This document shows, one piece after another, positions 25,838 to 34,378 of a stretch of DNA of 64,000 nucleotides. The notes under the pieces are model-generated. The model was given only the letters and a program-made list of their open reading frames with translations. It had not been told where the DNA came from and searched no databases. A program made the position numbers and the translations under genes. Location of the stretch: the NCBI RefSeq assembly GCF_024171565.1, contig NZ_JALJZZ010000002.1, positions 434,001 through 498,000 on the forward strand, given 5' to 3'. The stretch's first letter is position 1, and each line of letters opens with the position of its first letter. The stretch is from Okibacterium sp. HSC-33S16. GTDB lineage: Bacteria > Actinomycetota > Actinomycetes > Actinomycetales > Microbacteriaceae.

Positions 25838-26833
25838 ATGGTTGTCGTCGACAACGCCGTCTACCTCGGAGGCAACCGGGTGGCGACACCGCCGAGCCTC
25901 GATGCCACCTACGAACTGATGCAGGAAAAGGGCGGCATGGCGTGGATCGGCCTGTACCGCCCGGATGACGAGGAAGTGCACTCGGTCGCCGCGGAGTTCG
26001 GGCTGCACCCGCTCATGGTGGAGGATGCCCTGTCCGGGCACCAGCGACCGAAGATTGAGCGGTACGGCGACACCCTGTTTGCAGTATTCAAGGCCGCGCG
26101 ATACGTCGACGCCGATGAACGGGTCGAGTTCGGTGAGGTGCACGTGGTCGTCGGGCGGGATTTCGCCATCACCATTCGGCATGCGGAGACGCCGAATATT
26201 GCGGGCATCCGCAAGCGCCTCGAGGGTGATGAAGAGCTCCTGGCCATGGGGCCCGAAGCGGTGCTGTACGCGGTGATTGACGAGATCGTCGACGGGTACG
26301 CTCCGGTGGTTGCCGGTCTCGAGAACGACATCGACGAGATCGAGGACGCTCTGTTTTCGGGTGGGCAGGAGTCGTCGCAGCGCATCTACGCCCTCAGCCG
26401 TGAGGTGATCGAGTTTCAGCGCGCCACCCAGCCGCTCGTCGGCATCTTCGAGTCCCTCGGCGACGGCGCGGATAAGTATGGGGTCCCGGTGGAACTCCGG
26501 CGGTACCTGCGGGATGTGCACGACCACGTGTTGCGAGTGGTTGAGCGCGCCGACGCTTTTCGGGCACTGCTGCAGAACGCGCTGAGCGTCAACACAGCCC
26601 TGGTCGGTCAACGGCAGAACGAGGCGAGCTTCGCGCAGAGTGAGCAGGTGAAACGCATCTCCAGCTGGGCGGCGATCTTCTTCGCTCCGTCTCTCGTCGG
26701 CTCGGTGTACGGCATGAATTTCCGGTACATGCCCGAGCTCGACTGGGTGTGGGGGTATCCATTCGCGCTTGCCCTCATGGTCGGAAGCGCGGGCGTGCTC
26801 TTCGGGATTTTCCGGAAGAACAAGTGGCTGTGA
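25838..26833 (+). CDS. corA: CorA-family Mg2+/Co2+ transporter
   Basis: 331 aa. Large cytoplasmic N-terminal domain (alpha-beta funnel with ALSGHQRPKIERYGDTLF, typical of CorA), a long helical region to about residue 270, and two C-terminal membrane helices joined by the periplasmic YGMNF signature (the GMN selectivity motif) followed by MPELDW. The terminal KNKWL after the second helix has the positive charge expected at the inner ring. Divalent-cation uptake, homopentamer in the plasma membrane. Its stop overlaps the photolyase GTG start. Confidence 0.93.
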   Translation: MVVVDNAVYLGGNRVATPPSLDATYELMQEKGGMAWIGLYRPDDEEVHSVAAEFGLHPLMVEDALSGHQRPKIERYGDTLFAVFKAARYVDADERVEFGEVHVVVGRDFAITIRHAETPNIAGIRKRLEGDEELLAMGPEAVLYAVIDEIVDGYAPVVAGLENDIDEIEDALFSGGQESSQRIYALSREVIEFQRATQPLVGIFESLGDGADKYGVPVELRRYLRDVHDHVLRVVERADAFRALLQNALSVNTALVGQRQNEASFAQSEQVKRISSWAAIFFAPSLVGSVYGMNFRYMPELDWVWGYPFALALMVGSAGVLFGIFRKNKWL

Positions 26834-28209
26834 CCGCCCCGGCGATCGTCTGGTTCCGCGAAGACCTGCGACTGGATGACAACCCGGCTCTCAGCGCGGC
26901 GGTCGAGTCGGGCCGTCCACTCATTGCGGTCTACCTCTACGACATCGAGTCACCCGACGTCCGGCCGCTCGGCGGCGCCGCACGGTGGTGGCTGCACCAA
27001 AGCCTCACCTCCTTGTCAGCATCACTCGCCGACGTCGGTGTCGACCTTGTTTTACGTCGGGGAGCAGCCGCCGACGAGATCCCCCGGCTCGTCCGTGAGG
27101 TCGGCGCCGATGCGATCTTCTGGAACCGGCGGTACGGCGCCGCCGAGCGCGCGGTAGACGCTGAACTCAAGGCTCGCCTGCGTGCGGATGGGCGTGCGGT
27201 GGCGAGTTTCGCGGCCGCGCTGCTCTTTGAACCATGGACCATCACAACCGGGTCGGGCACCCCGTACTCGGTGTTCACTCCATTCTGGCGGGCGTGCCTC
27301 GCGAGCCCGCCGCCTCGGGCTCCGCTCGACGAACCCGAGTCGCTGTCGGGGTGGACCGGCAGCGTGCCGAGCGACCAGCTGGACGATTGGGCGCTCGAGC
27401 CGACGCACCCCGACTGGGCGCGCGGGCTGCGGGAGGCGTGGCAGCCGGGTGAGGCATCCGCTCATGCGCTTCTCCACGAATTTCTCGGTGACAAACTGGC
27501 CGCGTACGACGACGAGCGTGATCTGCCCGCGCAGGCCGCGACGTCGGGACTCTCGCCGCACCTGCGCTGGGGCGAGATCAGTCCGCATTGGGTGTGGGCC
27601 GAGACTGACAGGGCGCGGCGTGGAGCCAGCGCCCGGGAAGCGGCTGGGGCGTCGCGGTTTCTCACCGAGCTGGGGTGGCGTGAGTTTTGTTACCACGTGC
27701 TGTTCGCGTCACCCGATCTCGCGACCAGGAACTGGCGACCCGCGTTCGACGCGTTTCCGTGGCCGCCCCTCAACGAGGAGGCGCTCGCTGCCTGGCAACA
27801 CGGTCGAACCGGCATTCCTTTGGTGGACGCGGGGATGCGTGAGCTCTGGCGGACCGGAACGATGCACAACCGCATCCGCATGGTGGTTGCGTCGTTTCTC
27901 ACCAAGAACCTGCTCATCGACTGGCGTGAGGGCGAGCAGTGGTTCTGGGACACCCTCGTCGACGCCGATTCGGCCGCCAATGCGTTCAACTGGCAGTGGG
28001 TGGCCGGCTCGGGAGCCGACGCCGCGCCGTACTTTCGCGTCTTCAACCCCGAGTTGCAGGCGAAGAAGTTCGACCCGCACGGGGAATACATCCGTCAGAA
28101 CGTGCCGGAGTGGGGAACGGATGCCTATCCGCAACCGATCGTGGACCTCGCCGAGACCCGCAAAGCGGCGCTCGCAGCCTACGACGCCCTGAAACGCGCG
28201 CCGAATTGA
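26830..28209 (+). CDS. phr: Deoxyribodipyrimidine photolyase (cryptochrome/photolyase family)
   Basis: 459 aa from GTG 26830, overlapping the corA stop by 4 nt (GTGA); GTG 26824 is an alternative. The N-terminal photolyase domain begins TAPAIVWFREDLRLDDNPALS, binding the antenna chromophore. The C-terminal FAD domain has TELGWREFCYHVLF, WRPAFDAFPWPPLNEEALAAW, RTGIPLVDAGMRELWRTG and the MHNRIRMVVASFLTKNLLIDW block lining FAD. The NWQWVAGSGADAAPYFRVFNP segment is typical of class I CPD photolyases. Repairs UV cyclobutane dimers with blue light. Coupling to corA is unusual but has no clear functional meaning. Confidence 0.93.
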   Translation: MTAPAIVWFREDLRLDDNPALSAAVESGRPLIAVYLYDIESPDVRPLGGAARWWLHQSLTSLSASLADVGVDLVLRRGAAADEIPRLVREVGADAIFWNRRYGAAERAVDAELKARLRADGRAVASFAAALLFEPWTITTGSGTPYSVFTPFWRACLASPPPRAPLDEPESLSGWTGSVPSDQLDDWALEPTHPDWARGLREAWQPGEASAHALLHEFLGDKLAAYDDERDLPAQAATSGLSPHLRWGEISPHWVWAETDRARRGASAREAAGASRFLTELGWREFCYHVLFASPDLATRNWRPAFDAFPWPPLNEEALAAWQHGRTGIPLVDAGMRELWRTGTMHNRIRMVVASFLTKNLLIDWREGEQWFWDTLVDADSAANAFNWQWVAGSGADAAPYFRVFNPELQAKKFDPHGEYIRQNVPEWGTDAYPQPIVDLAETRKAALAAYDALKRAPN

Positions 28210-28230
28210 ACAGGTCCCCGGCGAGGCAGC

Positions 28231-29049
28231 TCATAACCCGTGGTCGGAAAGCCACGGGCTGAGGACCTCGAGGAACTCCCGCGGGCGCTCGACACTGGGC
28301 AGATGCGCCGTGTCGGGAAAAACGTGCCGCGTCGCGTTCGGAATCGACTGGGCCAGGTACTCGAACTGGATGAGCGCGGGCGTGATGTCGAACTCACCGA
28401 CCGTGACGAGCGCCGGGATCTCCAGGTCCACGATCTGGTCATAGGCCGGTGGCTCGAGGTCGATTGACTCGCCGATCGCACTGTCGTGGTGCCGCAGATT
28501 GAGCCGGTTGAGTTCGAACGCGGTGCGCACGAAGTCGCCGTCGAGGTCCTGTTCATTACGGAGCGGACCAATCGACCAGAGCCGCACCTCCAGGTCAGCG
28601 ATGCGCTGGTGATCTTTCGCCTCAAACGCCTCGTCGAGTTTCGTGCACAGATCGTCCTCGGCGTCGGTCAGTTCAACCTCAGGAAATCCGCTCGGGCCGG
28701 AGCCGATCGTGGCAATGCCCGCCACCCGATCGGGCGTCTCCACCGCGATGTCGAGCCCGATCCGCCCCCCGCGAGACGCACCGATGATCGTCGGACGCAA
28801 CACCCCGAGGTGGTCAAGGATCGCGCGCGCGTCGTCCCGATCCGAGAACGCCTCTGGCCCGCTCGTCGTCTCGCCGAATCCCCGCGTGTCATACCGAATC
28901 ACGTAGTGATTCGTGGCCAGCGCCGCCACAATGGGGTCCCACATCCGCAGCGTCGCGATGCCAGCGTGAATCAGCAGCAGCGGCTCATCGGCCGCGTGGC
29001 CATCTGTTTCGTAGTACAGCCGGGCTCCCGGCACATCCAGGTGAGGCAT
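28231..29049 (-). CDS. Alpha/beta hydrolase
   Basis: 272 aa. Starts MPHLDVPGARLYYETDG with the oxyanion-side motif LLLIHAGIATLRMWDPIV, the DTRGFGETT loop, and the nucleophile elbow GASRGGRIGLDIAVE (Ser in G-x-S-x-G). The acid residue probably lies near VTVGEFDIT and the His in PDTAHLPSVERP. Cytosolic esterase, lactonase or peroxidase-like activity; substrate unknown. Convergent with phr; its last codons form a hairpin. Confidence 0.85.
   Translation of the reverse strand: MPHLDVPGARLYYETDGHAADEPLLLIHAGIATLRMWDPIVAALATNHYVIRYDTRGFGETTSGPEAFSDRDDARAILDHLGVLRPTIIGASRGGRIGLDIAVETPDRVAGIATIGSGPSGFPEVELTDAEDDLCTKLDEAFEAKDHQRIADLEVRLWSIGPLRNEQDLDGDFVRTAFELNRLNLRHHDSAIGESIDLEPPAYDQIVDLEIPALVTVGEFDITPALIQFEYLAQSIPNATRHVFPDTAHLPSVERPREFLEVLSPWLSDHGL
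28237..28258. terminator. Hairpin between phr and the hydrolase
   Basis: Perfect 7-bp stem CCCGTGG / CCACGGG with an 8-nt loop, 27 nt after the phr stop and inside the last codons of the convergent hydrolase. Possible phr terminator. Confidence 0.4.
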
Positions 29050-29157
29050 CCTCCGACACTACCCAGAGCACTCGCTGCTGGCTAGAGCGGTCGAAGCCCC
29101 TGCGGGCGTCGCTCGCATGCGGCAAGCGGATGCCATCGGTGCTGACACAATAGACGA

Positions 29158-30075
29158 ATGTCAGGGGTGCTCACAGGGTTCGTGGTGATCGGAATCATCA
29201 TCGCCGTCGGCTACCTCGTGGGACGTATCGATCTGCTCGGCAAGCACGGCCAGCAGGTCATGGCCCGGGCGATCTTCTTCGTCCTCTCGCCCTGCCTGCT
29301 CTTCACCGTGCTCGCTGAGGCCGAGGTCAGTCGCCTGTTCTCGCCGCTTCTCGTGGTATCGCTGCTCGCCGCCCTCTCGGCGTTCGGAGTGTTTCTGGTC
29401 GTCGCTGTCGTCATCTGGCGGCGCAAGCTGCCCGAGGCGACCATCGGCGCGCTGGCGTCGGGTTACGTCAACGCGAACAACATCGGTATCCCGGTGTCGG
29501 TCTATGTGCTCGGCGACGCCACGTATTCGGCGCCGGTGGTGCTGCTGCAGATGCTGATCTTCGCCCCCGTCGCGCTCACACTCCTCGACGTCGGTACCGG
29601 AGGTTCGGCGTCCGTTGGCCGCATCCTCACCCAGCCTTTCCGTAACCCCATCATCATCGGCTCGCTGCTGGGCCTTCTCGTCTCCGTCACCGGAATCACG
29701 GTGCCCGAGCCGCTCTTCGAACCGTTCAAGCTCATTGGTACCGCCGCCCTGCCCCTCATGCTCATCAACTTCGGCATGTCGCTCTCCGGCACCAAGATCC
29801 TCCAGCCCGGCTCAGGGCGGCGTGATGTCCTCCTCGCCACCTCGATTAAACTCGCGATCATGCCCGTCGCCGCCGGTCTCATCGGGGCGGCGTTCGGGAT
29901 CACCGGGCACGAACTCTTCGCGATCGTCGTGCTGGCGGCTTTGCCGACAGCGCAGAATGTCTTCAACTACGCTCAGCGCTACTCGCGCGGCGTCATCCTG
30001 GCCCGCGACACCGTGCTTCTGACGACCGTGGGTTCGGTCGTCGTCCTGCTGATCGCCTCTCTGCTCCTCACCTAG
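29158..30075 (+). CDS. AEC-family (auxin efflux carrier-like) transporter
   Basis: 305 aa, about ten membrane helices in two five-helix halves: residues 1-150 and 155-305. YVNANNIGIPVSVYVLGD carries the conserved Asn-Asn/Gly pattern of the family, and the second half contains LPLMLINFGMSLSG and ALPTAQNVFNYAQRY. Members transport malonate, malate or other organic anions. No linked metabolic gene suggests a substrate here. Divergent from the hydrolase. Confidence 0.87.
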   Translation: MSGVLTGFVVIGIIIAVGYLVGRIDLLGKHGQQVMARAIFFVLSPCLLFTVLAEAEVSRLFSPLLVVSLLAALSAFGVFLVVAVVIWRRKLPEATIGALASGYVNANNIGIPVSVYVLGDATYSAPVVLLQMLIFAPVALTLLDVGTGGSASVGRILTQPFRNPIIIGSLLGLLVSVTGITVPEPLFEPFKLIGTAALPLMLINFGMSLSGTKILQPGSGRRDVLLATSIKLAIMPVAAGLIGAAFGITGHELFAIVVLAALPTAQNVFNYAQRYSRGVILARDTVLLTTVGSVVVLLIASLLLT

Positions 30076-30096
30076 GCGCGATTTCACCATGTGCCC

Positions 30097-30148
30097 TTGA
30101 CGGGGGTCATGCCGAGGTCTACCGTGAAACCACCTAAACCGGTTAAGG
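30097..30148 (+). promoter_or_regulatory. Sigma-70-type promoter with overlapping LacI-type operator
   Basis: -35 TTGACG at 30097-30102, a 17-nt spacer, and -10 TACCGT at 30120-30125. Just downstream is CCTAAACCGGTTAAGG (30133-30148), symmetric at 14 of 16 positions with the central CG typical of LacI/GalR operators. The operator lies over the predicted transcription start, so binding would block transcription. It probably mediates autorepression by the LacI protein starting at 30191 and control of the whole glycan operon. Confidence 0.65.
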
Positions 30149-30190
30149 CCCCGGTATCCGGGACGATCGGCACCTCAAGGCGGAGGCACG

Positions 30191-31237
30191 ATGAGCGCTC
30201 GCAAGCCCACCATCTCTGACGTTGCCAGCGCGGCAGGTGTCAGTAAAGGGCTCGTGTCATTTGCCCTCAACGACAAGCCCGGGGTCGCAGTCGACACCCG
30301 TGACCGCATCCTGGCCGTCGCGAAAGATCTCGGCTGGCGTCCGAGCCTTTCCGCGCGTTCGCTGTCCACGCGCACATCCTTCGCCCTCGGCCTCGTCATC
30401 CGTCGTGCAGCCGAAGTAATCGGCGCGGACCCGTTCTTTCCGTCGTTCATTGCCGGCATCGAATCCGTCCTCTCCGAGGAGGGAAGGGCCCTCGTCCTCA
30501 GTGTGGTTCCCGACCAGGAAGCCGAACTCAGTACCTACCGAACGCTCGCGGCTGACAAGCGGGTCGACGGGGTCTTCCTCACCGATCTTCGCCAAGACGA
30601 CAAACGGTTTGCCCTCATCGAAGAGCTGGACCTCCCGGCCGTCGCTCTCGGGCACCCGGCCTCGAGCGTTTGTTTCCCGTTCGTTGAACTCGACGACACC
30701 TCCGGCATTCAGGCCGCCGTCGAACACCTCGTCTCCCTCGGCCACACCCGAATCGGGCACGTCGCCGGGGATCCCGCCATGATCCACGGCGGTCGACGGC
30801 GAGAATCGTTCGCCGATGCCATGACCAACGCCGGCCTCGACTCGTCGCTCGTCATCGAGACCAATTTTTCGGTCTCACAAGGTGCGGATGCCACGCGTCG
30901 CCTTCTCGACGGCCCTCACCCGCCAACCGCGATCGTATTCGCCAATGACCCGATGGCCATCGCTGGCCTGGGGGTCGCCCACCAACGAGGACTCAGGGTG
31001 CCCGCAGACCTCTCGATCACCGGGTTCGACGGCACCGACATCTCGGCATACGTGTTTCCCGCCCTCACCACCATCACGAGCGACCCGGTCGAATGGGGCC
31101 GCGTCGCCGCTCGAACCCTGCTCGACCAGATCGCGACCGGAGCTGCGCCCACCGTGGCGCTCCCACCGGCCCAACTTCTGATCAGGGACTCCACCGCACC
31201 ACCCCCACCTCCCGCGGCAGAAGTCGCACACAGATAA
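30191..31237 (+). CDS. LacI-family transcriptional repressor of the glycan operon
   Basis: 348 aa, ATG 30191 after GGCGGAGG. The N-terminal helix-turn-helix and hinge KPTISDVASAAGVSKGLVSFALNDKPGV is canonical LacI/GalR; the ligand-binding domain occupies about residues 60-335 with LGHTRIGHVAGDP, PTAIVFANDPMAIAGL and VPADLSITGFDGTDIS. Located 11 nt upstream of the sugar-binding protein gene and 43 nt downstream of a matching operator, so it presumably represses its own operon until an oligosaccharide or its breakdown product is present. Confidence 0.93.
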   Translation: MSARKPTISDVASAAGVSKGLVSFALNDKPGVAVDTRDRILAVAKDLGWRPSLSARSLSTRTSFALGLVIRRAAEVIGADPFFPSFIAGIESVLSEEGRALVLSVVPDQEAELSTYRTLAADKRVDGVFLTDLRQDDKRFALIEELDLPAVALGHPASSVCFPFVELDDTSGIQAAVEHLVSLGHTRIGHVAGDPAMIHGGRRRESFADAMTNAGLDSSLVIETNFSVSQGADATRRLLDGPHPPTAIVFANDPMAIAGLGVAHQRGLRVPADLSITGFDGTDISAYVFPALTTITSDPVEWGRVAARTLLDQIATGAAPTVALPPAQLLIRDSTAPPPPPAAEVAHR

Positions 31238-31248
31238 GGAGAAGAACC

Positions 31249-32541
31249 GTGCAACGACGCACTTTCACCACGGCGACCGCGACAGCCGCGGTTGCACTCC
31301 TCGCCCTGACCGCCTGTTCCGGCGGTGGAGCAAGCAGTTCCGACGCCCTTAAGGCGAAGGGCGACATCACCATTTGGTACTCCAATAACGAACAAGAAGT
31401 GGCCTGGGGTAAGGCCATGGTCGAGGCCTGGAACAAGGACCATCCCGATGAGCAGATCAAGGGACAGGAAATCCCGGCCGGAAAGTCGAGCGAAGAGGTC
31501 ATCGGCGCGGCCATCACGGCTGGCACCGCCCCGTGCCTCGTCTTCAACACGGCGCCGTCGGCGGTCGGTCAGTTCCAGAAGCAGGGTGGACTCGTCGACC
31601 TCACGAAGTTCGACGACGGCAAGTCCTACATCGAGGAACGCAGCGGCGATGCCGCCGAGCAGTACCAATCGCCGGACGGCGGGTACTTCCAGATGCCCTG
31701 GAAGTCGAACCCCGTGATGATCTTCTACAACAAGGACATGTTTACGGCGGCTGGGCTCGACCCCGAGGCCCCCAAACTGTCCACCTATGACGACTTCCTC
31801 GCCACCTCTAAGACGCTCGTGGAATCGGGGGCCGCGCCGTTCGCCATCTACCCGACGCCGACAAGCGAGTTCTTCCAGTCACAGTTCGACTTCATGCCGC
31901 TCTACGCGGCCCAGACCGGGGGCACCGGACTCGTTGAAGACGGCAAAGCAACGTTCGACAGCGAAGACGGCCTCGACGTCGCCACGCTCTGGAAGACGCT
32001 CTACGATGAAGGCCTCGCCGGCAAGGAACAACTGCAGGGTGATTCGTTCGCTACCGACAAAGCAGCTATGGCCATCGTGGGCCCGTGGGCCATCGCGGTG
32101 TACGGCGAGGACAAGAACTGGGGAGCCGTTCCCGTTCCGACGAAGGACGGCATCGCCGCCGATGAAACGTACACCTTCAGCGACGCGAAGAACGTGGGGC
32201 TCTACTCGGCCTGCAAAAACCAGGCCACCGCGTGGGAGGTACTGAAGTTCGCCACGAGCGAGGAGCAAGACGGCCAGCTCCTCGAGTTGACCGGCCAGAT
32301 GCCGATCCGGCAGGACCTCCCCGAGGTCTACGCTGACTACTTCGAAGCGAACCCGGCATACACGCTGTTTGGTGACCAGGCCAGTCGCACCATCGAAGTT
32401 CCGGCCGGACCCAACACGGTCGAGATGCTGCAGGACTTCCGCGATGCGTACACCAAAGCCGTGATCTCCGGAGAGGGTGACCTTGCGGATGCACTCAAGG
32501 GTGCAGCCGACAAAGTCACCAAACTCGCGGGTCAGGACTAA
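31249..32541 (+). CDS. Carbohydrate ABC transporter substrate-binding lipoprotein
   Basis: 430 aa from GTG 31249, set by AAGGAGAAG 5 nt upstream; upstream frame extension lies inside the repressor gene. Lipoprotein signal VQRRTFTTATATAAVALLA with lipobox LTAC. Mature part is a family 1 extracellular solute-binding protein: DITIWYSNNEQEVAWGKAMVEAWNKDHP at the start, PWKSNPVMIFYNKDMFTAAGL, MAIVGPWAIAVYG, and C-terminal KGAADKVTKL. Captures an oligosaccharide for the two downstream permeases. No ATPase gene is in the operon; such importers commonly share an MsiK-type ATPase encoded elsewhere. Confidence 0.92.
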   Translation: MQRRTFTTATATAAVALLALTACSGGGASSSDALKAKGDITIWYSNNEQEVAWGKAMVEAWNKDHPDEQIKGQEIPAGKSSEEVIGAAITAGTAPCLVFNTAPSAVGQFQKQGGLVDLTKFDDGKSYIEERSGDAAEQYQSPDGGYFQMPWKSNPVMIFYNKDMFTAAGLDPEAPKLSTYDDFLATSKTLVESGAAPFAIYPTPTSEFFQSQFDFMPLYAAQTGGTGLVEDGKATFDSEDGLDVATLWKTLYDEGLAGKEQLQGDSFATDKAAMAIVGPWAIAVYGEDKNWGAVPVPTKDGIAADETYTFSDAKNVGLYSACKNQATAWEVLKFATSEEQDGQLLELTGQMPIRQDLPEVYADYFEANPAYTLFGDQASRTIEVPAGPNTVEMLQDFRDAYTKAVISGEGDLADALKGAADKVTKLAGQD

Positions 32542-32546
32542 CCACC

Positions 32547-33515
32547 ATGTCGAGTGAAACGCTCGGTCGTCCCGCGGGGGTACGCAACCCCCGCGGGACG
32601 ACACCACCCCGCCCAGGCAAGCGCCCCGGAATTCAGCGACTCTTCGGAAAGCACCCGCTCGGTGTCCTGTTCAGCGCTCCGTACCTGATCTTCGTCGGTG
32701 TCGTCTTCGCCTACCCGCTGGTCTTCGCGGTTTACATGTCGCTCCACGACTACTTCTTCGCGGCGCCCGGCGCCGTCGTAGATCGACCCTTCACGGGTAT
32801 CGATAACTACGTCACCGCTTTGACCGACCCGCGGGTATTGCGCAGCTTCCTCAACGTCGGGATCTTCCTGATCATCAACGTGCCGCTCACCGTCGTGTTG
32901 TCGCTCGTCCTGGCCACGGCGCTTAACCGGGTGGTCCACTTCCGCAGCTTCCTCCGGGTGGCGTTTTATGTGCCGTACGTCACGGCGAGCGTCGCGGTCG
33001 TCGGGGTGTGGCTGTTTCTCTTCAACGGGGGCGGTTTAGTCTCGACGCTTCTCGGACCGCTGGCGCCCGACCCGGCGTGGTTGATCAACCCGGCGTGGGC
33101 CATGCCCACCATCGCACTGTTCGTGACGTGGAAGCAGCTCGGGTTTTACATCCTGCTCTACCTGGCGGCGCTGCAGAACGTGCCGAACGAACTGTACGAG
33201 TCGGCATCGACCGATGGTGCCGGAGCTGTGCGCTCGTTTTTCTCGGTCACGGTCCCCGGAGTTCGGCCGGCCACCGTGCTCGTCTTGCTGATATCGACGA
33301 TCACGGGCGCGAACCTGTTCACGGAACCGTACCTGCTGACCGGTGGCGGCGGCCCCAATGGGGCATCGGCCTCGCCCGTTCTCATCATGTACCAGCAGGG
33401 TATCCAACAGGGGAAGCCCGGGTACGCAGCCGCGATCGGCGTTGTCCTGGTGATTCTTGTGCTGGTTATTGCGCTGTTGCAGAACCGATTCGTCGGCGGA
33501 AGGGAGGAGAAATAA
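32547..33515 (+). CDS. Sugar ABC permease, MalF/UgpA type
   Basis: 322 aa from ATG 32547. A ~35-residue cytoplasmic N-terminus rich in Arg/Pro, then six membrane helices. The EAA coupling loop is NELYESASTDGAGAVRSFFSVTVPG; ends NRFVGGREEK. The first 20 codons contain a perfect 16-bp hairpin (32566-32602), so expression is probably lower than that of the preceding binding protein. No good Shine-Dalgarno is seen in the 5-nt gap; translation may rely on coupling. Its TAA stop shares an A with the next gene's ATG. Confidence 0.92.
   Translation: MSSETLGRPAGVRNPRGTTPPRPGKRPGIQRLFGKHPLGVLFSAPYLIFVGVVFAYPLVFAVYMSLHDYFFAAPGAVVDRPFTGIDNYVTALTDPRVLRSFLNVGIFLIINVPLTVVLSLVLATALNRVVHFRSFLRVAFYVPYVTASVAVVGVWLFLFNGGGLVSTLLGPLAPDPAWLINPAWAMPTIALFVTWKQLGFYILLYLAALQNVPNELYESASTDGAGAVRSFFSVTVPGVRPATVLVLLISTITGANLFTEPYLLTGGGGPNGASASPVLIMYQQGIQQGKPGYAAAIGVVLVILVLVIALLQNRFVGGREEK
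32566..32602 (+). repeat. Perfect 16-bp hairpin inside the permease 5' coding region
   Basis: Arm GTCGTCCCGCGGGGGT (32566-32581) pairs fully with 32587-32602 across a 5-nt loop. It begins 25 nt past the binding-protein stop and 19 nt inside the permease gene. Probably an RNA-level attenuator or 3'-end stabiliser for the binding-protein message. Confidence 0.75.
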
Positions 33516-34378
33516 TGGCCGCTACGCAACGCCTCCCGGGCCAGATCAGCCGCGGACAGGCCATTCTTCGCGGAACGGTGTTGGGCATCGGAGCACTCGT
33601 GTTTCTGTTCCCGTTCTACTACATGGTGATCGGGTCGCTGCAGACCTCTCCAGATACCTCTCTGGCCGGCTTGTTTCCCAACCCGGCGAACATCACGGGC
33701 GAAAACTACGTGAACATCAACGAGCGCATCAACTTGTTCACGGGCCTGGTGAACTCCGGTATCTTCACGGCCGGAGTGCTCATCGGCACCACGGTCTTCG
33801 GCCTTTTGGTCGGTTACGCGCTCGCCGTGCTGGAGTGGCGAGGGCGAGGCGCGACCTTTGCACTCGCACTTCTTGTGCAGGTGGTGCCGTTCCAGCTCCT
33901 CATGATCCCGCTGTATGTCATGATCGCCAGGGATTACGGGCTCGGTGATACCCACCTCGGGATGATCCTGCCGTTCGCCATCAACTCAACCGCGGTGATC
34001 ATCTTCCGCCAGTACTTCCTGCAGGTACCCAAGGAAATGTTCGACGCCGCCCGAATCGATGGCGCCGGTGAGCTCGGGTTGCTGTGGCGGGTGGCGATCC
34101 CGCTCGTCCGCCCGGCACTGGTCACCGTGGTTCTTCTCGCGTTCATCGGGCCCTGGAACGAGTTCCTCTGGCCTTTCCTCATTACTAAGGACGCGAGCCT
34201 GCAGCCGCTCGCCGTGTCGCTGGCCAACTTCATCTCCAACGTGGCCTCGTCGACGGCAAACCCCTTCGGGGCAATCCTCGCGGGCGCATGCGTGCTCGCA
34301 GCTCCGGTTGTCGTTCTCTTCCTGTTCTTCCAGCAGTACTTCATCTCAACGGACATCGGGTCCGGAGTGAAAGGATGA
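33515..34378 (+). CDS. Sugar ABC permease, MalG/UgpE type
   Basis: 287 aa from ATG 33515 (TAATG overlap with the previous gene, AGGGAGGAG upstream); the longer frame upstream is spurious. Six membrane helices; EAA motif KEMFDAARIDGAGELGLLWRVAIPL followed by IGPWNEFLWPF, as in MalG-like subunits. Forms the heterodimeric channel with the preceding MalF-type protein. Stop overlaps the GH130 start by 4 nt. Confidence 0.93.
   Translation: MAATQRLPGQISRGQAILRGTVLGIGALVFLFPFYYMVIGSLQTSPDTSLAGLFPNPANITGENYVNINERINLFTGLVNSGIFTAGVLIGTTVFGLLVGYALAVLEWRGRGATFALALLVQVVPFQLLMIPLYVMIARDYGLGDTHLGMILPFAINSTAVIIFRQYFLQVPKEMFDAARIDGAGELGLLWRVAIPLVRPALVTVVLLAFIGPWNEFLWPFLITKDASLQPLAVSLANFISNVASSTANPFGAILAGACVLAAPVVVLFLFFQQYFISTDIGSGVKG

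Noticed and set aside
24763-25854. N-terminal extension that would make SsuA a 711-aa protein
   Set aside because: The extension lies entirely across ssuB in another frame; the lipoprotein signal at 24762 marks the real start.
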